Of a stretch of DNA of 64,000 nt, positions 1-9,220 are shown in pieces; position 1 is the first letter of the stretch, and the number at the start of each line of letters is the position of its first letter. The stretch lies in NCBI RefSeq assembly GCF_030719035.1, contig NZ_CP132203.1, positions 4,854,501-4,918,500 of the forward strand, given 5' to 3'. The position numbers and the translations under genes were made by a program. The DNA comes from Hahella sp. HNIBRBA332. Its GTDB lineage: Bacteria > Pseudomonadota > Gammaproteobacteria > Pseudomonadales > Oleiphilaceae. The notes beneath the pieces were generated by a model. It made no database searches. It saw only the letters and a list, made by a program, of their open reading frames with translations, and was not told where the DNA came from.

Positions 1-666
1 CAGCGCTTTGACGCCCGCCAGCAGCAGCGGCGCGAGCGCTATCACTGCGGCAATGGCGATGTCTCTCGTTGCGATGCCTTTAGCGACCGGCTTGACCTTG
101 CTGAGCTGGTCCGCGCGCACGTAGTCCAGACTCGCGATCAGACTGATCGCCAAGGCGCGACTGCAGGCATGGGATATCCAAAGCAATAACAGGGCGGCGT
201 CTGGAGCAAGCTGCGCCAGAATGACCATTTTCAGAGAAAGACTTAACGCCAGCGCCAGCGCGCCATAGGTCCCCACCCGGCTGTCCTTCATGATTTCCAG
301 GATACGCTCTGGCGTGTGTCCGCCGCCAAACCCATCAGCGGCGTCCGCCAGTCCATCTTCATGAAACGCGCCTGTGATAAGAACTCCTGCCGCTATGGCC
401 AGCACTGCCCCGCCCCAGGGTCCATAAAAGTAGAGACCCAGCAAGTAGGCGCAAGCAGCCGCCAGAGCCACCAGCCAACCGGTCAGGGAGATATAGCGAC
501 TGGCCTGATTCAGATCCGCTTCATTGAAGTCATACAGTAAGCGCACCGGGATACGGGTATAGAACTGCAAGGACAGCATCAGCAGGCGCCATTGCCGACG
601 CAGGATCTCCGCCCAGCGCTGCGCCGCGGACTCCTCGGTTTCATTCACGGTTTCGCCGCCGTCCAT
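1..666 (-). CDS. cobS: Adenosylcobinamide-GDP ribazoletransferase (cobalamin synthase), 3' end cut by the window
   Basis: Membrane enzyme that joins adenosylcobinamide-GDP to alpha-ribazole (phosphate), the last step of cobalamin nucleotide-loop assembly. The reading frame is open from about 708 down to base 1 and gives 222 codons from the ATG at 666. It shows the family N-terminal motif LQFYTRIPV, the acidic metal-binding stretch FHEDGLADAADGFGGG, then alternating hydrophobic segments. The C-terminus lies outside the window. An in-frame GTG at 708, 12 nt after the cobT stop, and a later internal ATG just before the LQF motif are alternative starts; none has a strong ribosome-binding site. 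Last visible gene of the leftward B12 operon, directly downstream of cobT, whose product supplies its second substrate. Confidence 0.9.
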   Translation of the reverse strand, partial: MDGGETVNETEESAAQRWAEILRRQWRLLMLSLQFYTRIPVRLLYDFNEADLNQASRYISLTGWLVALAAACAYLLGLYFYGPWGGAVLAIAAGVLITGAFHEDGLADAADGFGGGHTPERILEIMKDSRVGTYGALALALSLSLKMVILAQLAPDAALLLLWISHACSRALAISLIASLDYVRADQLSKVKPVAKGIATRDIAIAAVIALAPLLLAGVKAL

Positions 667-720
667 GATTGTTCGGGATCTTTGGTCAACGCGCTCGTAG
701 TCGCTCACGAATCGAGTCCG

Positions 721-1767
721 CTAACTTTTTTCACTGACGCCAGCATCCGCGAAGCTGGCCATTTCATTGAAGAAGTTCAGAGAAGACTGCAACAAGGGGT
801 ACGCCAATGCACAGCCAGTCCCCTCTCCCAGCCGCAAATCCATCTTCAGAATCGGATCTGCTTTTAACGCTTCCAGCATATGTTGATGCCCCTGCTCCAT
901 AGAGCGGTGGCAGAAAATAGCATATTCGCCAATGGCCGGGGCCAGCTTATAGGCGGCCAGATAGGCTGCTGTAGCGATAAAGCCGTCTATCAGCACCAGC
1001 ATGCGGTTTTGCGCCGCACGTAATATGCCGCCGACCATGGCGACAATTTCAAAGCCTGCGAATGTCTGCAGAATATCAATCGGGCTTTTCAGGTCGGGGT
1101 ATTTCTCAGCCGCCTGCTGCAGTAAGTTAACCTTGCGCTCAAATTGCTCGTCGCTCAGCCCTGTGCCGCGCCCCACGCAGTGGTCTAGTGGAACGTCGAG
1201 AAGATAGCTCATCAGCATGGAGGCGGAAGACGTGTTGCCGATACCCATCTCACCAAAGCCCAATACGTTACAGCCTTCTTCCGCGATCGCATCGACTTGA
1301 GCCGCCCCCAAGCGCAACGCCTTTTCACAGAGTTCCTCGGACATGGCCGGTTGCTCCAGAAAATTCTCTGTTCCCGGACCGATTTTTCCTTTCACCAATT
1401 GCGGGTGGTCTTCAAATTCGTGATTCACGCCTGCGTCGATTACCCGCATGCTGATATTGTGCTGACGCGCAAAGACGTTGATCGCCGCCCCGCCCTGCAG
1501 GAAGTTATGCACCATCTGCCAGGTGACGTCCTGTGGATAGGCGCTGACGCCGGATTTCGCCACGCCATGATCGCCGGCGAATACCAGAATGTAGGGATTC
1601 TTCAACGTGGGGGTCATCGTGCCCTGTATGCGGGCGACCTGAAACGCCAGTCGTTCCAGTTGCCCCAATGCGCCCAGGGGTTTGGTTTTCTGATCGATTT
1701 TCTGGTGCAACGCCGCATCCAGCGTGTTGTCTATCGGGGGAACGCGCAAGCGTCTGATAAATTCCAT
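721..1767 (-). CDS. cobT: Nicotinate-nucleotide--dimethylbenzimidazole phosphoribosyltransferase
   Basis: Transfers phosphoribose from nicotinate mononucleotide to dimethylbenzimidazole, making alpha-ribazole-5'-phosphate, the lower ligand precursor used by CobS. About 348 residues, normal for the family. Visible signatures are the N-terminal KTKPLGALGQLE, the GDHGVAKSGVSAYP loop, the GFGEMGIGNTSSAS segment and the C-terminal LGEGTGCALAYPLL with the expected acidic residue. Two ATGs compete: the one at 1767 sits 7 nt after an AAGAGG ribosome-binding site and is preferred; that at 1773 almost touches it. It is separated from cobU by about 115 nt, the longest gap inside the cob block, but has no visible terminator before it, so co-transcription is likely. 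Confidence 0.96.
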   Translation of the reverse strand: MEFIRRLRVPPIDNTLDAALHQKIDQKTKPLGALGQLERLAFQVARIQGTMTPTLKNPYILVFAGDHGVAKSGVSAYPQDVTWQMVHNFLQGGAAINVFARQHNISMRVIDAGVNHEFEDHPQLVKGKIGPGTENFLEQPAMSEELCEKALRLGAAQVDAIAEEGCNVLGFGEMGIGNTSSASMLMSYLLDVPLDHCVGRGTGLSDEQFERKVNLLQQAAEKYPDLKSPIDILQTFAGFEIVAMVGGILRAAQNRMLVLIDGFIATAAYLAAYKLAPAIGEYAIFCHRSMEQGHQHMLEALKADPILKMDLRLGEGTGCALAYPLLQSSLNFFNEMASFADAGVSEKS

Positions 1768-1882
1768 TTTCATCCTCTTCTCGTCAAATAGTCAGTCATT
1801 GTTGTTTTCCAAACCCACGCGTTAAAACGTCAACAGGCCCAACCTGAGGTTCAGACCTTATTTTTAATAGTAATCAGTATAC

Positions 1883-2410
1883 TTAGGCAAGCTCCAAACG
1901 ACCTTTCAGACAATGAGGCAGTCCTGCGACGGTTAACACCACCCGATCACACAAGGCGGCGAGCGCCTGATGCAGCAGCCCGGCTTCATCGCAATAGCGG
2001 CGCGATAGCTCCCCTAATGGCGTGACGCCCATGTTGGTTTCATTGCTGACAAAGATAATGTCGCCATCAAGGTGGGGCAACATATCCAGTAACGCCCGCC
2101 GCTGTTGGTCAAAAAGTTCGTTGGAGTTGGAGATCAAGAGGTTGGTAAGCCAAAGCGTCAGACAGTCCACCAGCACTACACTCCCTTCCTGCATGGCGTC
2201 ACAGATGGCGTCGGCGAGGTAAACAGGCGCCTCAATCAACCCCCAGGCGGCGGGACGTCGAGCGCGATGATGAGCGATCCTCGCGGCCATTTCGCCATCG
2301 CCGGCGGTAGCCGTGGCGATATAGACGACAGAGTTTCCCTGGGCGCTCGCCAGCCGTTCGGCCAAAGCGCTCTTTCCCGACTTCACTCCGCCTAGAATCA
2401 AGGTCCTCAC
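1883..2410 (-). CDS. cobU: Bifunctional adenosylcobinamide kinase / adenosylcobinamide-phosphate guanylyltransferase
   Basis: Phosphorylates adenosylcobinamide and then adds GMP from GTP, giving the activated substrate of CobS. 175 residues, full length for the family. The P-loop GGVKSGKS is at residues 7-14; further on come the IATA segment with the HRARR cluster that in this family holds the guanylylated histidine, and the VDCLTLWLTN and FVSNETNMGVTP motifs. The start is GTG, overlapping the cobQ stop as GTGA (4 nt), which indicates translational coupling. Part of the riboswitch-led B12 locus. Confidence 0.95.
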   Translation of the reverse strand: MRTLILGGVKSGKSALAERLASAQGNSVVYIATATAGDGEMAARIAHHRARRPAAWGLIEAPVYLADAICDAMQEGSVVLVDCLTLWLTNLLISNSNELFDQQRRALLDMLPHLDGDIIFVSNETNMGVTPLGELSRRYCDEAGLLHQALAALCDRVVLTVAGLPHCLKGRLELA

Positions 2411-3897
2411 GCCCTACTCTCCCTGTTGTCGCGCAGTGGCGCAACCTGTAGAAACTCTGCGATTTCGCCCCAGTTTAAGTACTGATCCACGACATCCGCC
2501 AGGCGATTTATGTCAGCTTCTCGTAAAGCATCGTAATCCAGATGTTGCACTTCGTTCAGGCCCGCCCAACGCAACAGCGCCGTCAATGCCTGCGGGCTTT
2601 CAAACAGTCCATGCAAGTACAGCCCCAGCACGTGATTATCATCGCTGACGACGCCATCCAGGCGCCCGTCGTCAAGGCGCACCGCCGGCGTTTGTGACGC
2701 GGCGCCGCGAGTCACCCCGGCATGAATCTCATAGCCGGTAATCCGGGCGTCATCTAACCACAGGCGTCCTTCCACTTGCCGCAATTGTTTTTCCGGCTCC
2801 AGAGTAGTGGCGATATCCAGCCATCCCAGGCCGGAACTCTCTCCGGCAACGCCTTCCAGGCCATGAGGGTCGGCAATGCTACGTCCCAACATTTGGTAAC
2901 CCCCGCAAATACCGATGATCCGACCGCCATAGCGCAGATGCTTGCGAATAGCCTCTTCCCAACCATTTTCGCGCAACCACTGCAGGTCGTTGCGTACGGA
3001 TTTGGAGCCAGGAAGGATAATGAGATCAGCTGACGGCGGCGACTGGCCCGGCCCGATAAACTCGAAATCCACCTGTGGGTGTAAGCGCAGCGGGTCAAAG
3101 TCAGTGTGATTGCTGATTCGGGGCATGGCTGGCGCAATGACTTTGAGCGTCGCGCCGGGCTTAACGATAGCATCTCGCGGCAAGGCGTCTTCCGCTTCCA
3201 GATGCAAGCCATTCAGATAGGGCAAGACTCCCAACACGGGCTTGCCGGTATATTCCTCCAGCCACTGCAGGCCCGGCTCAAGCAAGGCAATGTCGCCGCG
3301 GAAACGGTTGATGACAAAACCGCGCACGCGCTGCTGCTCGCTTTCACTCAACAAAGCCAAGGTACCGACCAAATGAGCGAACACGCCCCCCCGATCAATA
3401 TCCGCGATCAAAATGACCGGGCAGTCGACCGTCTCCGCAAACCCCATATTGGCGATATCGCGATCGCGCAGATTAATCTCCGCCGGAGAGCCTGCGCCCT
3501 CCACCAGTACCGCATCGTAAGCGGAGGAGAGTCGTTGAAAGGATTCCAGCACCGCCTGCATGGCGGTGCGCTTGTAGTCGTGATAGGCCACGGCGTCCAT
3601 ATTGGCGCGGGCTTTTCCATGAATGATGACCTGCGCGCCAATGTCCGTATTGGGCTTCAACAGCACCGGATTCATGTCCGTGTGCGGTTGCAGACCACAG
3701 GCCTGCGCCTGCACCGCCTGCGCCCGCCCAATCTCTCCGCCGTCTACTGTCACGGCGCTGTTCAGCGCCATATTCTGCGGTTTGAACGGCGCGACTCTCA
3801 CACCGCGCCGCAACAAACTGCGGCACATCGCAGTGACCAGCGTGCTCTTGCCCGCATCGGATGTGGTTCCCTGGATCATGAGCATGTTCTTGATCAT
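2407..3897 (-). CDS. cobQ: Cobyric acid synthase
   Basis: Glutamine-dependent amidotransferase that amidates four carboxyl groups (b, d, e, g) of adenosylcobyrinic acid a,c-diamide. 496 residues, typical. The N-terminal ATP-binding dethiobiotin-synthetase-like domain begins with MIQGTTSDAGKST (P-loop) and has the family stretch KPQNMALNSAVT. The C-terminal class I glutamine amidotransferase domain shows IIGICGGYQMLG with the nucleophile cysteine and a downstream LYLHGLFE histidine. The ATG at 3897 has a GAAGGA site about 11 nt upstream. The stop overlaps the cobU GTG. It lies 60 nt downstream of the propeller lipoprotein gene and appears to belong to the same riboswitch-controlled unit. Confidence 0.96.
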   Translation of the reverse strand: MIKNMLMIQGTTSDAGKSTLVTAMCRSLLRRGVRVAPFKPQNMALNSAVTVDGGEIGRAQAVQAQACGLQPHTDMNPVLLKPNTDIGAQVIIHGKARANMDAVAYHDYKRTAMQAVLESFQRLSSAYDAVLVEGAGSPAEINLRDRDIANMGFAETVDCPVILIADIDRGGVFAHLVGTLALLSESEQQRVRGFVINRFRGDIALLEPGLQWLEEYTGKPVLGVLPYLNGLHLEAEDALPRDAIVKPGATLKVIAPAMPRISNHTDFDPLRLHPQVDFEFIGPGQSPPSADLIILPGSKSVRNDLQWLRENGWEEAIRKHLRYGGRIIGICGGYQMLGRSIADPHGLEGVAGESSGLGWLDIATTLEPEKQLRQVEGRLWLDDARITGYEIHAGVTRGAASQTPAVRLDDGRLDGVVSDDNHVLGLYLHGLFESPQALTALLRWAGLNEVQHLDYDALREADINRLADVVDQYLNWGEIAEFLQVAPLRDNRESRA

Positions 3898-3957
3898 CCA
3901 GATACACGTCCTTCTATGTCAAAACGACTTGCTGAAACAGGCGCATGTACGACCACG

Positions 3958-5148
3958 TCAGTCTTTTTCAGCGAAAACTATTTCTGCTGGGTTTTTATTA
4001 ACGCCGATAGTTTTGATGATGGTTTCAGTCGATGTGTTAGCGATAACCAAGTCAGGATTTGCTCCACCTATGCCAAACCACAGCTCCCCCGTTGGACTGG
4101 CGGCGATAGAACGTAAATCCACACTGGCCGTACCAGGGATCGCCGAAGCAACAACTTCTCCCGTACTTGGGTTAAAACGATAAAGAGAAGTTTTTTGGAA
4201 TTCTTCATAACCGTTGAAGTAGCCCACCGTATTAGAAACGATGGTCATATCCGTGATCAAACCATACGGATGACTGACATCATTGCCATCGTCGATGAGT
4301 ACATAGTGGTCATAGGTGCTTGGATTTACGACCTCTATGCCCCCCGTGTACTCAGCTGGTCGGGCGGGACTTGAAAAAGTATCGTCATACCGCCCAAGAC
4401 CCGCGATAAATATCGAACCGCCCTGCTCTATGATGGTATGTGGGTTTTTGATATTCAGAGCCAAGCCTTTTTGGGCTCCACCGGAGATATTTATTTCTTC
4501 ATTAGTGGCGACATTAATTACCGCAAGATAAGCCGTTCCTGGGGCGAAATCAGCGTCCATGTTCTGCATAACGACATACAACTTGCCATTGTATATCACC
4601 CCCGCTGACATCTCTGGAACGCCATCATCATCGTAGCTGCTCAGGTCTATCTCACCTGTTTTAAACAGGTCCTCATCGCTTAAAGCAACAGATGGGTTCA
4701 CCACCCAAATAGACGAATCGCCATACCTCAAAACGTATGCCTTTGTATCGCTGACAAATATTATGTCATAAGGGTTGCTGAGTGATTCGCCATCGTCATT
4801 GGTAGTGAACTGCCAGTCAGACACGCCTGGACTGTCATAGTTGTATTTCGAAATATTATCCTGGTTAAATCGTCCAATACGATAAAAACTGTCTCCATAC
4901 GCCGCTACAGACATATCTGACTTGTTGGAGCTGGCATACCCCTCTACAACATCGTATGGCGCTTCAGCAGATGCAATTGAGACTTCACTCGATGAATAGT
5001 CATTCGCCACACCAGCGATAACCGCAACCCACTCCGAATTAGGCGTTGTTCCGCCATTACCGCTGTCACCGCCGCCACAACCCGCCATCGTCGCAAACGC
5101 CAGGGTTAAACCCGCCCATCTCAACGTTGTTGCTATACTCTGTTGCAT
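3958..5148 (-). CDS. Beta-propeller-like lipoprotein beside btuB (possible corrinoid-binding partner)
   Basis: 396 residues. A lipoprotein signal peptide ends in a lipobox (ATMAGC) at about residue 24, followed by a glycine-rich linker. The rest is all-beta in appearance, with repeated units of the kind seen in YncE/NHL-type propellers (for example NGKLYVVMQN, GGSIFIAGLG, TGELWFGIGG, each followed by a strand and an Asp/Asn-Pro turn). I infer an outer-membrane-anchored propeller. It lies 31 nt downstream of btuB and upstream of cobQ, under the same riboswitch, so a role in capturing cobalamin for BtuB, comparable to the BtuG surface propeller of Bacteroides, is plausible but unproven. No enzymatic motif is visible. 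Confidence 0.7.
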   Translation of the reverse strand: MQQSIATTLRWAGLTLAFATMAGCGGGDSGNGGTTPNSEWVAVIAGVANDYSSSEVSIASAEAPYDVVEGYASSNKSDMSVAAYGDSFYRIGRFNQDNISKYNYDSPGVSDWQFTTNDDGESLSNPYDIIFVSDTKAYVLRYGDSSIWVVNPSVALSDEDLFKTGEIDLSSYDDDGVPEMSAGVIYNGKLYVVMQNMDADFAPGTAYLAVINVATNEEINISGGAQKGLALNIKNPHTIIEQGGSIFIAGLGRYDDTFSSPARPAEYTGGIEVVNPSTYDHYVLIDDGNDVSHPYGLITDMTIVSNTVGYFNGYEEFQKTSLYRFNPSTGEVVASAIPGTASVDLRSIAASPTGELWFGIGGANPDLVIANTSTETIIKTIGVNKNPAEIVFAEKD

Positions 5149-5179
5149 GCCCGCGTCCTCTTAGTTATTAAACAAGAAA

Positions 5180-7126
5180 CTAAAATAAATGCTGTAAAGT
5201 CACAAAATAGTGACGTCCGGGAGAGGGGAAACCGTTAAAGGCTTCAACGACCTCATCGGTCACATTGTTTGCGCTGACTTCAACGGTCGTTTCGCCATCG
5301 GACCAGCGACCCACTACATCGACAATGTTTTGATCTTCCACTTCCGTTTCCTGGGCGCTGTCGTAATACGCCCCGGATTCATGGCGATATTCGACAGACG
5401 TGGTGATACGACCGATATTCCAGGCGGCGGATAAAAAGTGGGAATAGGTGTAAGCGCCCGCCAGTTGCTTGCCGTGCAGGTCACGGGCGTCTGACAGGTT
5501 TTCTGTGTCCTGGGCGGTGCTTCTGGCGATAAACGTCCAGGCGGGAACAGGTCGATACATGGCGTCCACTTCCACTCCGCTAACCCTTGCTTTGCCGACA
5601 TTCTCAAAGCGGCCGACTCCCCTTGAGTCATAAGAGGGGACGATAGCATCTTTTAAATCCCGATAGAAATAGGCTGCAGATACACTAAAACTATCTACGC
5701 CCACTTCAAATCCGATGTCGCCGTTCAATGCTGTTTCCGGTTGCAACTCACTATTACCAATGAAGAATCCTCTATCGCCGAACTTCTCCGCTAACTGAGG
5801 GAACCTCACATCTCGGGAAGCATTCGTTTTTAGAGACAGCCAATCTGTCAGACGATAGCGAACGCCAGCCTGCAAAGAGTGATATTGAGCGGAATCGGTG
5901 GCTTCCTCGGTGCGCCCGCTCAAAGACGCAGCAGGGGTTTCGTCTTTAAGGAAATACTGGCGTGCGCTAAGACGCACCAGCCAAATGTCTTCCACATCCG
6001 CCCACTCATCCTGAACGCCCAATAGATAGGTCATGCGCTCAAACTCCTGCTTCTGGCTGCGCCCAGTCAGATCTTCTTCTTGGTAAGTTTCCCGGCGCGC
6101 TTCCAACGTAGCGGAGAGCAGATGCAAGCCGATTGAATAGGAGCCATATAACTCGGCGCCGACCACATCTGTGTCAGCGCGCGTTTTCTGCACGCCCAGG
6201 CCGATTCGGCTTTGACTGTCGTCATAACGCTCTTCTTGGGTGGACCAGAAAATACGCCCCGAATAATTTTCCTGCGCATTTCTGGCGAAGCTCAGTTTGC
6301 TCTGCAGACGAGTGAAATCAGTATCCAGGCTAGTCCGCGTACTCTCCAGGTTGGCGATATCGGGCAAATGCTGGTCTTTATTAAAGTGCTGCGCCATCAG
6401 TTGCAAGTCCGTGCGATCCGAGAGGCTGCGCTCCGCCATCAGCATGCCGTTGAACTGACTGAAGTCTGCGTTGCGACGGCGCTCCACGCGATCATCGTAG
6501 GGATTAAATTCAGTCTGGTTATCGTTCAGCATCTCGAAGTCGTTATCACTGCCGAGATAATCAAGGGACGCGAGGTAGTTGGTTTCGCCCACACTATCGG
6601 CGAAGGTAAGCGCCCCTTTGCGACTGTTGAATGAGCCATATCCAAGACTCAATTGCCTGAGGGGCTTGCTGAAGCGCAGGGACTTGATATTAATAGCGCC
6701 GCCAACGCCAGAGTAGCCCAGCTGAATCGGCGTCGCGCCCTTATAAATTTCAATCTGTTCAATACCGCTCAGCAGTATCTGACTCAAGTCCACCGAGCCG
6801 CCAGTCGCGTCGTTCAGCAATACCCCATCAAGATAAACGTTCACCTGCTTACTGGTAGAGCCACGCAGATAAACGGCGGAGTATGATCCCAGTCCACCGC
6901 TCTGCCGTACTTGAACGCCGGTTTCATTTTTCAGCACGTCTGCGACGGTCGCGACTTTCGAGTCGAATTGCTCGCGCTTGATCACCTTCACAAAGCCAGT
7001 TTGATACTCCGCGTCAATCTCATCCGCAGATGGAGCCTTGGCTTCGACGACAACAGGCTCCAACTCTTCCGCGCGAACGGCGGTCAGTTGTGAGCCAACT
7101 AAAAGCAAAAGGGTTACAAGCCTCAT
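5180..7126 (-). CDS. btuB: TonB-dependent vitamin B12 receptor BtuB
   Basis: Outer-membrane gated channel that imports cobalamin using TonB energy. From the ATG at 7126 the protein has 648 residues with a clear signal peptide (leucine-rich core ending near AVRAEE) and then a TonB-box-like EPVVVEA. The plug domain follows (VADVLKNETGVQVRQSGG, YLRGSTSKQVNVYLDG, IEIYKGATPIQLGYSGVGGAINI), then a roughly 500-residue beta-barrel ending in an aromatic residue (LQHLF). A TTG 33 nt upstream would add eleven residues but has no better ribosome-binding site; the 7126 ATG has CGGAA 6 nt ahead. First gene after the cobalamin riboswitch, which supports B12 rather than another ligand. Confidence 0.93.
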   Translation of the reverse strand: MRLVTLLLLVGSQLTAVRAEELEPVVVEAKAPSADEIDAEYQTGFVKVIKREQFDSKVATVADVLKNETGVQVRQSGGLGSYSAVYLRGSTSKQVNVYLDGVLLNDATGGSVDLSQILLSGIEQIEIYKGATPIQLGYSGVGGAINIKSLRFSKPLRQLSLGYGSFNSRKGALTFADSVGETNYLASLDYLGSDNDFEMLNDNQTEFNPYDDRVERRRNADFSQFNGMLMAERSLSDRTDLQLMAQHFNKDQHLPDIANLESTRTSLDTDFTRLQSKLSFARNAQENYSGRIFWSTQEERYDDSQSRIGLGVQKTRADTDVVGAELYGSYSIGLHLLSATLEARRETYQEEDLTGRSQKQEFERMTYLLGVQDEWADVEDIWLVRLSARQYFLKDETPAASLSGRTEEATDSAQYHSLQAGVRYRLTDWLSLKTNASRDVRFPQLAEKFGDRGFFIGNSELQPETALNGDIGFEVGVDSFSVSAAYFYRDLKDAIVPSYDSRGVGRFENVGKARVSGVEVDAMYRPVPAWTFIARSTAQDTENLSDARDLHGKQLAGAYTYSHFLSAAWNIGRITTSVEYRHESGAYYDSAQETEVEDQNIVDVVGRWSDGETTVEVSANNVTDEVVEAFNGFPSPGRHYFVTLQHLF

Positions 7127-7244
7127 AATGTTCCGAAAGAGTAGCGCCAGTGGATGCAATTGTTACGCAGCGAATACAAGCACAGAGGGAAAGGAGTCGA
7201 GTCAGACGAATCCCGGCAAAGCCCTCCGCTAAGCCACGCGATCA

Positions 7245-7425
7245 GCAGGCGTCAGGCCGGTCTCCGGGCTTATGAGTGGCGAGGCCGGCGACAACGTCTT
7301 CCCGCGAATACGCAGTGACAGGGAGTTGTCGTTTGACTCATTTACCGTTGCGGGGGCAGCGTCGGATTTAAACCGACTTCCCGTTTCATCCCTTGAACGA
7401 ATGTTCTCAGGACACCTGATGCAAT
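7245..7425 (-). promoter_or_regulatory. Cobalamin (AdoCbl) riboswitch upstream of btuB
   Basis: Read on the minus strand, the segment contains the conserved core GCCCCCGCAACGGTA (7343-7360), preceded by a GGGAAG hairpin arm and followed by a CACTG-like element, a second GGGAAGAC element and the distal AAGCCCGGAGACCGGCCTG box (7253-7271). The P1 arms TCAGG (about 7415-7419) and CCTGA (about 7251-7256) can pair. This is the standard cobalamin riboswitch layout. It lies about 120 nt upstream of the btuB ATG and should repress btuB and the following genes when B12 is plentiful. It accounts for most of the otherwise gene-free stretch 7127-7579; nothing else is evident there. Confidence 0.95.
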
Positions 7426-7579
7426 GGGGGCGTAAGCTAAATGGCCGCCCCAGCAAAGTCAAGGCGCGCAAAGCGCCTCGCTGAAATCACAGGCCCCGCA
7501 GTGGCGGCAACCTGTTGATAACTATCTAAATGTGAAGAGCATCTCGTTTATCCCAACGTTTCAACCTGGGACTGCTCGC

Positions 7580-7768
7580 TTAGCTGTCAGAGCGGAACAG
7601 GCAGTGTTTAGCGTAATCCGTCGCCTCATTGGCCGTCCAGTCGCCCTTCGGCTTGGTCGCCATATCCTCACACCAGTCCTTGCTTCCCACCTCCGGAGAA
7701 CAGCCAGCCAAAGCGCCCAAGCTCAACCCCACCACCAATAGCCAAGAAGATACGCGTTTAATCGCCAT
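7580..7768 (-). CDS. Small DUF3012-family lipoprotein
   Basis: 62 residues from the ATG at 7768, which has a CAGGA site 7 nt upstream. A signal peptide ends in the lipobox LAGC at residues 20-23. The mature part contains the DUF3012 signature (CSPEVGSKDWC, KPKGDWTANEATDYAKHC), with paired cysteines. Function of the family is unknown; probably a small envelope protein. An upstream in-frame extension to 7924 has no ribosome-binding site and would bury the signal peptide, so it is rejected. Upstream lies another leftward gene for a membrane protein. Confidence 0.85.
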   Translation of the reverse strand: MAIKRVSSWLLVVGLSLGALAGCSPEVGSKDWCEDMATKPKGDWTANEATDYAKHCLFRSDS

Positions 7769-7914
7769 AGGAAATCCTGAATAACAAGTCATCAATTCAT
7801 CTTTAGCGAGCAAGTATACAGGAGAGAGATAGAAATTGGAGTGACTGCCGGCCCCTAGCTGTCGACCTCTCTGAAGATATGGGTCACCAGCACAAACAAC
7901 GCTAAAACAGTGTA

Positions 7915-8328
7915 TTAAGGACATGCTTCAGATGCGTGCGCGTAAAGTGAAACATTCAACCACACCCCTGAATATGTTGTTCCACAATCCCGATATCCCA
8001 TGCTTTCAATAAAGTAGACTACCGACATTTCCATCCACCAACCTATAAAAAGCAAGCATAATAAGGCAGCAAAAATAATTCCTCCCTGCGCTTTTTTAAA
8101 GAATGCCGAATCTAATCTCCGGTCGATCACTCCTGTGATAGTGATAACCGTGACGACAAGCGGCAGTAGCAGGTAACGCACGCCGCCCTTAACCTCAATT
8201 GCGCTAACCCCATTGGCTGCCGCCTGCTGTTCTGAATAAACGATAGATATGAAGTGAAAGACGAAAACGGCCGTCAGCAGTTGTAAAAGAACAATAAGCA
8301 AAATTTTGCCGTACCTAGACTTTATCAC
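7915..8328 (-). CDS. Small integral membrane protein, unknown function
   Basis: About 137 residues from a GTG at 8328; a TTG at 8352 would add eight residues. Three hydrophobic segments can be seen: about residues 8-30 (ILLIVLLQLLTAVFVFHFI), 52-70 (YLLLPLVVTVITITGVI) and 82-108. The C-terminal tail, with two or three cysteines (YRDCGTTYSG, ASEACP), would lie outside the cytoplasm in one topology. I do not recognise the family. The gene ends about 150 nt before the DUF3012 lipoprotein and points the same way. Confidence 0.5.
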   Translation of the reverse strand: MIKSRYGKILLIVLLQLLTAVFVFHFISIVYSEQQAAANGVSAIEVKGGVRYLLLPLVVTVITITGVIDRRLDSAFFKKAQGGIIFAALLCLLFIGWWMEMSVVYFIESMGYRDCGTTYSGVWLNVSLYAHASEACP

Positions 8329-8519
8329 TGGTAACTCACACTGCCCGAACAAAAGGCTTACAATTCATAATACTCACCGTACAAATGCAACATTTGTTTT
8401 TGCTCGACGGGAAATTTCCAAACTAGCCTCCATCTCCCTCGACGACGCCTGTCACTATTTCGATTTGCGACTCAAAAAGTTACTCTTTTCCGAGTTTCGA
8501 AGTAAAAGGCGTAAGCACA

Positions 8520-9203
8520 ATGCAACTGGACCAACTAACTTTCTTCCTCCAACAAACCCTCACGGATGAAAGGTTCGATAATGCTGAGAAACAGGCGTTG
8601 CTGGCGATGCTTGAGACTTTACAGCCGGATCAGGTGCGTTTCATGCGTAATCGCGCCTTTGAATTAACCCGTCCGTTGATCGTCAATGGAGGCGATGGGG
8701 CGCTCAGAGCATTGAAGTGGCTGGAGCGGGTGATCAAGGCCCTGGACTCGGGGGAGGATGAGAGCAATTTAACGCGGGCTTACTTCAGCCCAGGAGAGCA
8801 ATGTCGTCGTGCAATCATCGAGCGCATACGTCATGCTCAAAGCAGTTTGCAGATCTGCGTTTTCACCATTTCTGACGACAAAATCGCGGACGAAATTATT
8901 AACGCCCATAAAAGGGGGCTAAAAATCCGCATCATTACGGACAATGACAAGTCCTTCGATCGCGGCAGCGACATCAATCGATTTAAAGAAGCCGGCATTT
9001 CTGTGAAGATGGACGATGAACCCCACCATATGCACCATAAATTCGCTTTGATCGATGACAGCGTGCTGATTCACGGCAGCTTTAACTGGACTCGCAGCGC
9101 CAGCACTTATAACCAGGAAAACATCGTGGTTACTGATCACCCCGGCCTCGTCAAAGAGTTCTCCGGAGAGTTCGCCAAGCTATGGCGCACCTTCTCTGAC
9201 TAA
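8520..9203 (+). CDS. Phospholipase D-like protein with one HKD motif
   Basis: 227 residues. The N-terminal ~90 residues look helical and unrelated to known catalytic domains. The C-terminal ~135 residues form a single PLD-like unit: a CRRAIIERIRHAQ start, IRIITDND, and the catalytic HHKFALIDD (H-x-K-x4-D) followed by GSFNWTRSA. Single-HKD proteins of this kind act as dimers and may be nucleases (Nuc/MitoPLD type) or phosphodiesterases. There is no signal peptide, so it probably works in the cytoplasm. It is divergent from the membrane protein gene at 8328 and stands alone; substrate cannot be told from sequence. Confidence 0.8.
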   Translation: MQLDQLTFFLQQTLTDERFDNAEKQALLAMLETLQPDQVRFMRNRAFELTRPLIVNGGDGALRALKWLERVIKALDSGEDESNLTRAYFSPGEQCRRAIIERIRHAQSSLQICVFTISDDKIADEIINAHKRGLKIRIITDNDKSFDRGSDINRFKEAGISVKMDDEPHHMHHKFALIDDSVLIHGSFNWTRSASTYNQENIVVTDHPGLVKEFSGEFAKLWRTFSD

Positions 9204-9220
9204 GACGTGAACGAATAAAA

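Noticed and set aside
1825..1840. Hairpin AACCT-G-AGGTT in the cobT-cobU gap as a terminator
   Set aside because: The loop is one base and there is no proper stem; it cannot form a terminator hairpin.
3106..4116. Plus-strand ORF across cobQ
   Set aside because: Antisense to cobQ and the propeller gene; no recognisable protein features.
7580..7924. Longer 114-residue version of the DUF3012 lipoprotein
   Set aside because: It would place the signal peptide in the middle of the protein, and only the 7768 ATG has a ribosome-binding site.
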